Below, in pieces: positions 12,701-25,695 of a DNA stretch of 64,000 nt. The DNA comes from Isohypsibius dastychi. Its lineage: Eukaryota; Tardigrada; Eutardigrada; Parachela; Isohypsibiidae. Position 1 is the first letter of the stretch. Each line of letters opens with the position of its first letter. Made by a program: the position numbers and the translations under genes. Where the stretch lies: NCBI GenBank assembly GCA_034696485.1, contig JAQIWT010000009.1:1-64000 (forward strand). The letters are read 5' to 3'. The notes beneath the pieces are model-generated. The model saw nothing but the letters and a program-made list of their open reading frames with translations. It had not been told where the DNA came from and searched no databases.

Positions 12701-15700
12701 TGTTGAGAGATTCTGAATCTGTAACGTTCGACTTTCCAGTAACTCCGCAAGATTCGCTCCCGCATCCTACCGCCCCCACACCAGAAGATGACGAAGAAGG
12801 TGAATTCTAACAGACTTGCCAAAGTGTATTTAAAAAACATACGTTCGATGCAGTTGAAATGTGCAGCTTCGATGATCGTGTTGCTGAAATACCCATGTGC
12901 GGCTGGAGTGCCCAAAACAACACGACTCGAATGTGGAAGCTGCAGCAGGGACTTGAAAAAGACATTGATAGCCATGTGCCGGCTTTTGACCACACTGACC
13001 TCGAATCAATCAGTGAGGCTAGGAAATATGGGCTAAGCTTCGAGCAATGAAACACTGTGTTGTTCTAGATTACTACCTGTATTTCAACTCAACCGGATTG
13101 AGAATGAATGAAGAGAGCACTGTGACATCAACGAGCTATTTTCGTGACAAACCGACTGATCCACGATGCGTACGATTCTGGTACATGTTCACTGGACGCA
13201 ACATGGGTCTCCTGATTGTGTCATCAACTGGCGGAGATCACACGTTGTTCTCTCGATCCGGCCCTCCGGCGTCAGAGTGGAGTCTGGCGACTTTCGCTGA
13301 GACCACGGAAAAGATGGAATTCAAGCTGACCTTTCGAGCGTTTGTCGACCATCCCGATCCGGTCGGTGGCATTGCTATTGATGATGTGTCCGTCGCACAC
13401 GCACCGTGTCACGTCATGGGTAAGTAAACAGTGGACTCCCATGAACTCTTGAAAATGGGATAGGATCTATTTTTAAACTTCAGAGGGTCACAAGCACAAC
13501 GTGGCTTTTCGTTGGCGCTTCGTTTGCGTTGAGCCTCGTTCACTGCGTTTAAGCTACGCGGATCTACTACGTAGTGATGTTATTTAAAAGCCCGCTGATT
13601 TTACAGACTGCAATTTTGCTCATGGATCATGTAACTGGGAAAATTATTACATCGGGACAGCTAAGGATCCACTGGACTGGGAGTTTGGGACATCTCAGGT
13701 GCTGCCTTACATGGATGACGGCACTGATCGTGGCTATTTCATGTACACACCAATCTTGCCATCAACCCCACCGATGGAGGCCGCATTCCTTCGCAACCCG
13801 GGTCTGATCCAAGGCAGCATGTCATATTGTCTCCATTTCGAGTTCATGATCAGCACAAGAGGAGCTGGTCAGCTGGCGGTGTGGTTGTACTGGTACAATG
13901 AGGAAAAGAATGACTTTGATTACACTATCGCTTGGGAGTCTGCTGGGGGTGCGAAGATTAACCAATGGCAACAAGGACAAATTTTCTTAAACAGACCAGA
14001 ATTCTGGACCGTGAGTCATCGAATTTGTGTTCTAACAAATAGCATTGTCTTGAATATGAAGGGGCATCTCTACCGTAGGTCATGATTGAGGCACTGGCAA
14101 ATCCATCTAACGTATCGCTGCCTCAGCGGCTTCACGGCATCGCAGTAGACAACATTCGTCTTGAACTAGTGAAAGATGCAGATCACTGTCCTGAGGTGCC
14201 CGAAATTACCGTTCCAACCACCCCAGTACCCGTTTCCTCTCGGTCGACCACAGCTATGTTCACAAACAACCCAACAACGCCGTCTCCGGTGTCTCAGTTC
14301 ATATGCAATTTCGACGACAACAACTTCTGTGGTTGGACGCAAAAAGAAGACACTGATTATGTGTGGAAAATAGGTCAAGCTGGATCAACTGGCCCGATTG
14401 CCGGCCCGATTGGCGGAGACAACTCGCTACCTCAGCGTGGTGCGTACAGAGTCTGAAAACAAGCAGATGGTTAAAGGTTGAAAATCGTTTTTGTTAGACT
14501 CGTACTTCATCTATACGGATGCCCCAAGCGGCCAGCCCTACGATAAAGCCAGGCTGTATTCACCAATGATCAGCTTTCCTACTGCGTATTGCGTTCGCTT
14601 TGTCTACAACATGAACGGTCCTGGGATGGGCAACATCAACATGTTTTTCGTTGCAATCTTCGGAGGAGATTTTAACCCAAACTGGACACCCCCGTTCCCA
14701 TCTGTTTATGGTGGCAATTTTGGGGATCAGTGGATAGGTCACTCATTCACCGTTGCCAACTCTCCATCGAAACCGAAAAGTATTGTCATCGAAGCGGTTC
14801 GAGGAAGTATGACGACGAGCTATATTGCGATTGATGACATTTCTGTACAAGCCGGGACTTGTGAGGCCAAAGGTAAACTTCTGGGATAGGTGTTTTTTGA
14901 GGTTGTTTTCGCAATGTTAGCTCTCAGGGGCTTGCTCTTTCGAACAAAACTTCTGCAACTATAATGCATTTTCGGGATTGTGGAATCGTCAAAAGCATCC
15001 GGACACTCAAGCTTTTGAAGCTGTTGGCAGCATGTCTGCGGACTCACGAAGTGCAGCAATGCGAAGTGAAATCTTGCCGTCACAGAGAACTGGATGTTTC
15101 AGTTTTCGAAGCAGAACTGTGAGCGGATTAGGTCACGTCGCTGTTCAGATAATTGAAGTAAGTTGAAAAATGCTGCGCAATTTAACGAGAAATAACTGTT
15201 TGGTATCCCCGCTTCGTTAGTATCCAAATGATACCTCCCCGAACTCCACAACAAAATGGATTCTTGGGAGTGATGATCTGCCAACAACTCAAGCTCGTTT
15301 TCCGTTTTCGACCTCTTCAAGGTTCCAGGTCAGCCCTACATTGAATGGTTCATAAAACAAGCAACAACTCCAGCTTCACAGGTTTCAATCGAGCTTGCGC
15401 TCACCCATGCCGACCATACCATCTGTCCAATGTGCATTGAGCTGACAGTTGCTTTCACTGATTTGCTACTCTCAACATCGACCTGCACCTGTAAGACGTG
15501 CTCTGTGTATTATGTGACATCCTATTACTTATATTTTTTCGCGTTTTAGACCTGCCGATGGAGGCAAATCCAGAATATGTCCAGCCTGACAAGACGACTG
15601 TTGGTCCAACAACGGAATACTATGAGACAATCATGCCAGCGACAACCCGTCCTCCAGTAAACTGTAAGCTATATTCTCCATTTTTGAACAGCCTGTCAAC

Positions 15701-18700
15701 AGTAATACTTCGGCGCACAGCTCGCACAGGGTTTTTTCTGTTTCACTCTCGTTTTATTGGATCTCGCAGCACATAATTCTTTGAGCTTTCTGTTTTCCTG
15801 GAGGCTTGTCCTTGAATGATCAAGGTTACCGGTTTCTAGGGTATCTAGGGAAGGAAATGGGAGGGTGGTTGTAAACCGGTTATAGTCGTAATAACGTTAG
15901 GGTAAGCTCATCGCTGATTTACGCTTTTTTGAAGGTCATATCCAAAGTAACAAGCCGGGGCTCACGGGGACAATGTCAAACCTTTTCACCCTTCAATTTG
16001 ACCTTCAACACCAAATAAACCTCGAAACTGATAACTCATTGGTTATAAGGTTTTCGTAACGATATCATATTGCAAACGAGTACTACCTGGACGACTATTC
16101 TTTCTGGCGGAGCCTGAAATCTTGTAATAGCCGTAAGGCTTCATTTCGAGACTCTCAAAACAGGTTCCAATAGAGAAATTTTGAGTTGCAAGTACATTTG
16201 ATAGCTCAAAATGTTCCCCGTACAAAATAAGGACGTCTTGCCCAACACTTTTTCAATATTTGCATGCGTTTATTTTAAAAAGACAAAAATGTCAAGGTCA
16301 GCAGCAGAAAAAATAGGTCAAATGGCGCCAAATAACATTTTTGCAGTTTTTCACTGATCGTGATGACACTAAGTTTTTCTGAATTGTTGAAATGTCCGCT
16401 AGAAGCTTGCAATTTTTGAGAGTTATTGGTGCATATTCAAATTTTTCAGATGTCTAAAAGTAGCATGCACTTTCAGAAATTTAAGCCCCGGTGAAATTTG
16501 AAGGTCAAATAACGTTCCGTGGTTACTATAAATTTCATGCCTCCAGGAGGTTCGCGACCAGAGGGAGCGTGTTCGTAAGAAGTTTTTTTGCACCTCTCTC
16601 ACCCTTTAGATTTATATCACATGTTCAATCGTTCTTTTCAACTTTGTAGCGCTGAGTGTATACGACTGTGATTTTGATGAAATCACTTTTTGCTTGTGGG
16701 ATAACAATGGCCAGTGGAGGGTTTCGGACGAAACCGTGGAATCAACAACTGGGCCTACATCGGGTTTAAACGGTCAGTTATCTGTCCCCCTAATGTGGGC
16801 TACAACAAATTCTTGATGTAATTAACTGCAGGCAACGGTTATTTTGCGTACTTTCGGTCCTACCTTTTCACCCAGACCGGCCTTTTGACGAGTCCACCCA
16901 TCACGCTCCAGTCAACAACCGGGGCGGAGAAGCCACAGTTTTATATATTCTCGTTTTGGTACTACATGCATGGCTCACGGATCAAACATCTGCTGGTCAG
17001 CTTGCTCCGGCCGGGTGAGGTACCGAAAAAGTTGTGGATGAAAGAACGTGATCAAGGACAGAAATGGCACTCGGCACAGTTGGTCATAGCTGCTAATGGA
17101 GACGATATCAGACTACAAATTGAGGCGGCTGGATCCAACCCATTTTATACCGCTGTGATTGCTGGTAAAAATTATATTGAATTTTAAAGGCGATTCATTT
17201 GCCTGTTAGGAATGATTCATGTTCATATTTGCAAAACTCAGAATGTTATTGTCTTGTGATCTACATTTGTTTTGTAGTGGATGAACTGAGGTTCTCTGAC
17301 GGAAAGCTTCCAGATCAGTTTGAAGACAATGTCTGTGATTTTGACACCCCAGCGTGGTGCGGATATGAAACGCCAGCAGATGAGAACGGGTTTTCTTGGA
17401 CTTGGAGAAACGGAGAAGTGACAAACAACCTGCAAGATGACGGACCGACCTTTGACAAATCTCAGAACACCGAGCTTGGTACCACTCATGTTTCAGCTAT
17501 TCTGATCCACTGTACAGTAAATTCCATAGGTTATTATATGGCGTACTCACCTGGATCCCAGTACAAACAGAATAAGTTGATATCAACACTCCATCCGCCT
17601 GTTGAAGAAGCCTGTGTCAAATTCTACTACTACAGAAAGTAACGTCATCCTAATGAAAAGAATTATTTTTACTTACCAGTGCTTGTTTTAAGGTCAAGAA
17701 ATACCGGTGGCAAATTGTATGTTTCAATCACGCAGAATGACGCTGTGAGTGAGGAAAGCTGGAGTGATGAGTCTATGATTGGTGGAGATTTCTGGGAGCC
17801 CGTGTACATTTTGGTTCAATCCCCAACCAACCCATGGAAGGTGAAACGTCGAACTTAATACTTTCTGAAATCATAACTGTAACCGCCCCTAAATTCTAGA
17901 TTGTTTGGGAGGCAGTAACTGTTGCGCCAGGACAGCCTCTTATGTAAGTATAAGAGACCATGTTAACTCACGATGACGCTGCACACTAGCATCATTCGTT
18001 TCAGTGCAATTGATCATGTCGTTGTGACGGAGGGTCCGTGCGCACCGGACACAGTTTTTTGCTCTTTTGACAATGACCTTTGTGAATGGAGCAACGATGC
18101 TTCGGTGGACCAAATGGACTGGGAACTGAATTACGGTGCATCAAGCGCTGAAGGTACAGGCCCACCCGGAGATGCCCTCGGAGACGCTGACAGTAAGACA
18201 TCTTATTCCTGTAAAAGCACCCCATCACTCTGTTGATTCAATAAACTTGTCCAGGTGGATACCTGTTATTCGACAACAGGGTTGCCGTAGTTGGCGACGT
18301 TGCCCGGTTGATAAGTACTCCGGTTCAACTTTCGGCTTGGCCAACAATGTGCTTCTCATTCTGGTACAACATGCGTGGCGGGGACGTTGGTCAGTTTTAT
18401 TTTTCAGTTCAGGGTGACGCGTTCATAATGGCGAACATAACCTAGGTGAATTATCTGTTTATCAGCGCAATCTGATCTTTTCGAGTGACCAGCTGGTCTG
18501 GCAACTCACCGGAGAGCAAGGCGCTGTCTGGGGGTTTGCGCAAGTCAGTCTAACCAGCTACGACCCCTTTCAAGTAGGACTGTTTACGTGAACATCGTTG
18601 TTGACCATAACCAACTTTTCCCATCGCTTCTAGATCGTTATTCAAGCTACGAGACTGTATGGGGTCCGAGGTGATATCGCGATCGACGAGTTTCAGGAAC

Positions 18701-21700
18701 GACAGGCATTATCTGCATGCCAAAGTATAAATTAATACAATCCAGTGGATTACCGATGAACAGCACAATTTTCCTTATAGTTATGCCAAATACTGCGGTT
18801 CCAGTAATAACGACGGCCGCCCCCTCAACAGAGACGACCCCGGGTAGCTGAATCGTCAGGATGACCTGTCCTGAATACGGCCTAATGTGTTCATATTCTA
18901 GGACCGACTCAGTTAAATTGCACTTTTGAATACGACACATGTGGCTGGTTCATTGAAGCCGAGAATACTGATCCGAATTTGAGATGGCGTCGATATCAAG
19001 CAGTTTCTTCCCCATCTTCAACGGCTCCCAACAAAGATCACACGCTGGGAAACTCTTCCGGACATTATTTATTGTTTGAAGCCAGTGCAGCTCACCAGGA
19101 CCATCTCGTCCGAATGAACAGCGGATATCTGACTCCAACGCTGCACAAATGCTTACGATTTTATTATCACGCTGGTGTCACGTTTAATGGATATCTTAGT
19201 GTACAGATTTTCGTAAGTGAAAGCAGTTCAATATTCTTAGCAACATGAATTACATGATGGAGTTGTTTCTGCAGAAAACAGGCCTCACTCCCTCCGAGAC
19301 AATCTGGCAGAGAACTTCCCCGAACGAAGGAATGGTCTGGATTGCCGCTGAAGTCAACATCCATGATCCTGAACTCAAACTGCAGATGGTTTTCTTCGAA
19401 GCACTTCGCGGTGAAGGCACGCTTCATGGGGATGTGGCTGTGAGTTGGATATTCTTTCCAGTGGTTTTATTTTACTTATACTGTATAACGAGTCTTGTGC
19501 CACAGCTCGATGATATCTCATTATCTGATGAACCTTGCGATAACGGAGGTACTGTGTAAACTATTCCATCACTTCGCCGAACAACTGAGTTCTAGTTCAG
19601 CGACTTTCAGACAAGTACTGCGATTTTGAAGAAGGACTTTGCGGGTTTAACCAGGGGACTTCGGATGACCAAATGCACTGGATTCTGAGTACACCACAGA
19701 ACGATGAAAGCCCGTACCTTGTTCCATCAACCGATGTCTCCAAAGGAACGTCGTCTGGTACGTCATCCATTCAATTTTCAATGTTGACTGTCATTTTCGC
19801 TCGGTTTTTATATATTTGGAATAAACACGGATGAACCATTACTTCATGTAGGACGGTACCTGATGACACAGAGAAGAAACTCTTCTAATAACCTTCCTGA
19901 CTCCGTAATCGCAACACCAACTTATGCCAGCAATACCGAACCAGAGTGTCTGCAGTTCTTCTACTGGTTGACTACTGAGCAAGGCAGTTCTGATATCCTA
20001 CGGATTTATCTAACAAATGGAGGTATAGCACTGCGAATAAGAGAATTCGAAGGACATCAGGGTATTCACTGGAACCGCGCCCTCGCCACTTTTTATGGCA
20101 CAAACAACTATTCTATCGATTTTCGGTCAACCGTTAACTCCTTTAATACGTTCATTGCTCTGGTATGCAGTACAGTGTACTGAGCTTTGGCAGTATTCGT
20201 TGAAAAATAGTATTATTCACAGGACGATATAAGAATCAGTCCTGGTGCATGCAGAAACGAGCTCGAGTGCGACTTTGATTCTGATTCGTTCTGTGGATGG
20301 CGCAACACGGAAAAAGACGACGGACATGGACTCCTCGATTGGGTAGCGGTCAACTCCCACTCCAGCTTCAACGGGCCACTTATGGATCATTCATTGGGGT
20401 AAACTCATTAGAAAACCTCAGAGTCAAACAATGAATTTATATTTTACATAGAACGAATGCTGGATATTACGCATTGGCCGATGCCGACATCCCAGCTCAG
20501 TTAGGCGACAAGGCTTGGCTCATATCGCCGGTGGTGCAAGGGTTTGTGTTGAACTGCTACAGTTTCTGGTAAAGCAACCAGCTTTTCAAACGTGATTTTG
20601 CGAGTGGAAAACCATGTGTTTTTCGTCAAAGGTTTCAAAAGGGTGGGGATGGTCGCTCGGCCTCGGCACTACGCGTCAAGGCCCGCAGTGTCGAAACAAA
20701 CGCGACAAAATTATTATGGCGTGTAGAACGAGGACAGACTGGAATGTGGCTGCCAGGGAAATTTGCATACGTAGCGAATCACTCTTATGAGGTCAGTGTT
20801 TGGCTGCTTGTCAAAAACGAGAGATACAGAATCTGGTTGGTTGTAGTTCGTCTTTGAGGTTGAGATCGGGGCTGACCGCAGTGCGTTTGTGGCTATCGAC
20901 TCAATACGTTTCGTCCAAGAGACTTGCCCACGTATGTACAGTACCTTTATTTGGTTGTTTTTTGCCAGCATCTTATTTTTTCAAGTTCGCCAAACTATTC
21001 CCGAAGAAGCCTCCCCCACCTGGGTTCCACCCTCAGTTACCACCACGGCTCCCGTCACGCGGCCACCAAACGGTAAAGCTGGCTGAGAACTAGTGACTTT
21101 CAATCCTAAATTGGTTCACTTCTCTTTCCAGACTTCGAATTCACCTGCAGTTTCGGCATGGATGATATGTGCGTTTTCGAGAACCTAATAATCGAAGGCG
21201 AAGAAAGCCCCCCTCCTACCTGCAACTTCACGCTGCATCAAGGCAGAGCAGTTTGTCTGAATTCCGGACCGTCTTCAGATCACACACTTCAGAACAGTAA
21301 CGGCACGTATCTTTATTTCCAGTCAGCGCCATGTTTGGAAGCAGATGCCGCGGGTGCTGGGATATCAACCAAGTTCCCACTTCAGGGTTTCCAAGAAACC
21401 ACCCAATGCCTACAGTTCTGGTACTTCATGTACGGCGCACCGGGCCTGCTCGTGGTCAATCTCAATATGTGTAAGTCTGTTTGTAATTTTTCGCTGAATG
21501 TTCACTTTTAAAAATGGATCTTTTTTAATTCAGCAAATGAGTTCACACCACCCGAGTTCATTCGGATGTACAATCAAGGGCGCCAATGGCTGCAAGCAAA
21601 CGTCACCATCTCGAATCCAGAAAAGCTACCATACTATATAAATTTCATCGTGCAAAACACTGGAAGCAAATTCGGTGATGTTGCACTCGACGATATCTCA

Positions 21701-24700
21701 CTACGCGACGGCCATTGTCCATCTCAAAAGAACCTATGTGATTTCGAAAACGATGACAACATGTGCAACTTCACAAGAGTCGTAACTTTCGGACAAGACA
21801 AATTCAAATGGGCCACAACCAAAGTGTCCGACACAATGATGGGAGCCTTTGGCTTTGACCACACTTTCCAAGCAAATGCAGGTGGGTTGCAGAGAATTGA
21901 ACTGAACTGAATTGGACTATGGTTATTACAGGGCACGTAGCAATGGCGGATGGAACCCAAGTCAAACCTGGCGTTTCAACGTACATGGTCAGCCCGGAAC
22001 AAACCCGTGGCGAATCCCCTGACCAGTGCCTGTCTTTTTGGTTTCTAACTCTGGAAGGCTTTGATGACTCCCTCTCAGTGCACTTTATGAAAGCCAAAAC
22101 CAGCAATTTTGTAAACCCAGTCTGGACCATGTCAAACCATTTCAACGACGTTTGGGAGCATGTGACCATCCCTGTTCCGATACAGGAAGACTACAAGTTT
22201 GCGTTTGAAGCAAAAAGCGGAGAAGATTCGGTGATCCTGCTCGATGACATCAACATTATGGATGAGCGTTGTCCACCTGAGCTCAGCTGCGATTTTGAGG
22301 AAGGAAAATGCGGCTGGTCAAATGGCGTCCTGAGAGATCAGATCCGCTGGATTGTGTTTCAGGGAGAAGATAGCGAGCTAGATAATGCTGGTCCAAGTAC
22401 AGACCATACTCTTGGAACGGAGCTAGGTAACACCGACTTCAGAAACGTGTTCCCAGCACATCTATTTTAACTTCATTGAGTTTTTGTGAGATACTGAGTT
22501 GTGTCGTTGAATTGAAGGTCACTACATTTATATTGACAACGAGTACCCCCATCCCGATCAGCCTTCACAAGCCACTCTTATCTCATCCCGTATTCCTGGC
22601 AACAGGTCCCCGTTCTTCTGTTTCTCCTTCTGGTATCACATGTTTGTCGACTCAAATTCAGAGGCGTCACTCGATCTGATGGTCCTCGCTCAAGACATGC
22701 AGAATTCAATATGGTCACGCAACGGATCGAGTCGAAATCGCTGGGAATATGTGCAGCAAGATCTGATGCTTGATGGGAAAGATATCAAGCTAGCGTTTCA
22801 GGGCAACGTTGACGGTTCCCACGGAAAAAGTGACATTGGTACAGCTGCAGTTTTGATTCTGTTGACTTTCATCACATCTACCCTCGGATTTGTTTTATAG
22901 CATTGGATGATTTCTTGCTCGTGGCAAGTGAGTGCCCAGAAACGCCTCTCACCAATTATACTTGCGAAGTGGATGCCGACTGGGTCATACCCTCCACTCG
23001 GGTTTGTGACCAGAAAATAGACTGTCCTGCTGAAGACGACGAGAAATATTGTGGAGGATGTGATTTCAAGTATGGTGAGACCTGTGGCTATGCGATTTTT
23101 AATGACGACGCGGAATTTACATGGGAATACAAAACCAAGGCGGAAATAATCTCATCAAGCTACGCAATTCCAAGTAAGAACTCTGATATTTTTCGTTGAT
23201 TCTTACGGATATTTGCGTTCTTAGTTACAGTCCCTTGGCCACCTGGATCGACAGCAGAAATGATCCTGGTTGCCAATGTGTCGCGAGGCGCTGATAAGAT
23301 GTCAACCTACTTTGACAGTCCACTTATTCATCAGACTTCCGAAACTTGCATGATGACGTTCAGCTATTTCATATTCACCGAAAGCCCCGGTGATCCCGGA
23401 GCGATCTTGGTTTATTTGAAGCATGACTCAACGGAAACTATGATTGCCAGTGTTGATCGAAATGCCTTCCCACTCGAAGAAAAAAACAAGTGGCACAAAC
23501 AAAGAGTGCAAGTCGGCCGAAACAGCGGCGAATTCCAGATTATTTTCCGAGCTCGGAAAGGTTTGTAAAATTCAGCTGATTTTTCCGATGGATTCCAACC
23601 ATTGATTCTTAGAGTATGTACGGAATGCTGTTATCGCGTTGGCTGACATCGAAATGGAGGGATGCGAATTCACGGCGCCAACACTCGATTCAGCCTGCTC
23701 TGTTTATTTTCCACACCGCTGCGAGATTTCCCGGGTGTGCATACGAGAAGACCAGCTTTGTGACTACTATGATAACTGCGGGACACGTGAGGACGAAATA
23801 AACTGCACCGCTACCCATCCTGTAAGGTGTGACTTTGACCGTGATATGTGTGACTGGAGGAATGATAACGGGCTGACTCTTCAATGGACTCGAGCGACCT
23901 CACGAAGCTCAACAGGTTGGCATTCCCAAACGACTTATAAATCCATTTCTTTAAACTTACTCGTTAAGCATATTCTGGACCAATGCGTGACCATACTACC
24001 GGTCTGAAAAATGGTGGTTTCATCAACCTGATCTCATCGTCCAATCAAGCACACTCCGGCAAATCTGCTGAGCTGGTTAGCCGGATAATGCCAGAAACTC
24101 TCCCGAATAGAAACTGTGCCATCAGATATCATTACCATATGTACGGACGAACGATGGGCACCTTGAGCGTGTTCAAAATTACTGACGGATTCAAAGAACT
24201 GGACAGGACTGCTACTTGTAAGACATTATTTCTACAAACGAGCTGGTTTGGTTAACACCGTGTATGTTTTGTGATGACAGTGCTCGCAAGGTACGACGGA
24301 ATCTCAGAGGACAAATGGAACTTTGACACGAAAGGCATCAGTTCAGCAGTTCCTTATCGAATTATGTTCCAAGCAACGCTGGGAGGGAACTCCAGTGATA
24401 TAGTCAGTGTGCACCGTGCAATTGTTAACTTTCCAGCATGAACAACGACATAATGTATTTGCATTGTAGGCTCTTGATGACATTTCGTTCAGCTCGGATT
24501 GTACGTTCGAGTCCATGGAGCCATCCAGCACAACCGAAACCCCACCGTGGTCTACCATGGAGATGAGCTCGGAGACCTCAGCACCGACGGTCACCGTTGC
24601 TCCAACTTCATCGATGACAATGCCGCTCTCGTCGAGCGCCGTAACATCCCCATCATCCACTGCAATAACTCAAACACCTGAGACTTCTACGCAAGCACCA

Positions 24701-25206
24701 GCTGTCACAACGCTCAGTCCTGCCACCACTACTGAGACATCTGTGAGACCATCCGAAGACACGAGCCCTGTGTCTTCTATACCTTGTCCCTCAACGTGGT
24801 GTGCTCCGGAGCAGGTCTGCCTGGACGTGACGGCATTGTGCGATGGTCATCGGAACTGTAGCGATGGATCTGATGAGCTGCACTGTGTGCTGCTTAGAAC
24901 TCCGCCTGCAGGATTAGGGGGTGGCACCTTGAGTGGAATTGTTATCGGGTTGATGTTAGTCGCATTCGGTGGCATTGGAGCTGCATTCTGGTTTTTGAGA
25001 AAGAAAAAGGCGGTTCCGGATGCTGGTGCTGGCGCGACGGGAGCCAGCTCAGGGTACCGAAGTTTTGGGGCACTGGATGGCGTTGTTGAAGATGAAACTG
25101 ATAATGGGAATAACACTTTGGATGATGTAAGTTGATAAATTTCAGAGTGATTCTGACTTGTGAATCTAATCGGAGTTCTTTGCAGTTCTACTCTGGCGAT
25201 TTGTGA
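6712..25206 (+). CDS. Giant type I membrane protein, 23 MAM + 3 LDLa domains (giant 1)
   Basis: A multi-exon gene whose product I estimate at about 4,000 residues. Exon 1 (6712-6769) encodes a signal peptide (MLDTRHPLLGVVLLLACVT) and ends in phase 1; exon 2 (6968-7123) opens MAM1 with CDFEKDLCGM. Twenty-three MAM modules follow, several bounded by phase 1 introns and separated by Ser/Thr/Pro linkers. Two LDLa modules flank MAM22, and a mucin-like stalk, a third LDLa, one membrane helix and a short tail end the protein. The last intron (25127-25185) and a 21-base terminal exon (25186-25206, encoding FYSGDL) are inferred because giant 2 keeps the same layout; without that splice the frame stops at 25135. 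The longest intron is 15664-16649. The architecture resembles vertebrate MALRD1 and MAMDC4 (endotubin), endosomal or apical surface proteins. Adhesion or uptake is likely, ligand unknown. I checked the joins around MAM1, the MAM1/MAM2 and MAM11-MAM13 regions and the C terminus; the other exon edges are approximate. Confidence 0.85.
6990..24480 (+). other. MAM array of giant 1 (23 domains)
   Basis: Approximate starts of the MAM modules, read from the opening C-x-F-(D/E/N)...C-x-(W/Y/F) motif: 6999, 7687, 8490, 9290, 9968, 10735, 11430, 12078, 12860, 13608, 14305, 14928, 16668, 17331, 18058, 18920, 19618, 20268, 21139, 21737, 22288, 23057 and 23828. Most also show the C-x-x-F-(W/Y)-(Y/F) core and the closing (V/L/I)DD(I/V) motif. 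MAM12 is the most diverged: it lacks the DD motif and its second half is split over extra exons. Confidence 0.8.
22950..25206 (+). other. LDLa modules, mucin-like stalk, membrane helix and tail of giant 1
   Basis: The first LDLa starts near 22960 (VCDQKIDCPAEDDEKYC). The second starts near 23695 (LCDYYDNCGTREDEINC). The third, near 24790, has the full calcium-box pattern (CDGHRNCSDGSDELHC). Between the second and third lie MAM23 and a stalk rich in Thr, Ser and Pro (about 24510-24780) that should be O-glycosylated. The membrane helix is LSGIVIGLMLVAFGGIGAAF, followed by the stop-transfer RKKK. The tail contains YRSF, a YxxF-type tyrosine sorting motif. Confidence 0.8.
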
Positions 25207-25695
25207 TTTTTGACCTTCTGATAAACTGAGTATTAACCTATTCGATGTCATGAAATAAGGTTCTGCGAACCGAGGATCTTTCTTCTCGGTTTTTTCTGTC
25301 AAAACTGTAAAAAACATTGCCTCCACTCTTACGCTCTATGGATCACGGCATAAAGTTAAAACTGTCAAAATGCACAGGTAAAAGGTGTGGCATGTCGTGT
25401 TTCTGTGCTGTTTACAAACATTCAACTTACGTACTGCCTGCGAGCTTGATGTCTCGAATGAACAATTCGTCATTTTGTCTTTGCTCTTATCTTGAGCGAA
25501 AGGTTGTGATAACCCATTTGATTGTTCGGCATTTTTATGTCCGTGATTATGAACTACACTAGGTTCAAAACCACACACGCAACAGGCATCATCCCAGCGG
25601 GCAGCTTTGTAGGAATAGTTTCCATCCTACAGTATTGTCGGAATCGGCTCAGTCAACTGATAAACCGCTGCGCAGTAATCATCAAGATTACCAAA
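25207..25695. other. Intergenic between giant 1 and the two-MAM gene
   Basis: About 490 bases with no recognisable coding sequence. It holds the 3' untranslated region of giant 1 and the promoter of the next gene. No clear repeat was seen. Confidence 0.4.

Noticed and set aside
15664-16649. Possible extra exon or inserted element in the longest intron of giant 1
   Set aside because: No MAM motif, terminal repeats or target duplication seen. The joins 15663 to 16650 keep phase 1 on their own.
25127-25145. 19-base intron GTAAGT...TTTCAG at the end of giant 1
   Set aside because: Too short to splice. The acceptor at 25184-25185 gives a normal 59-base intron and an ending that matches giant 2.
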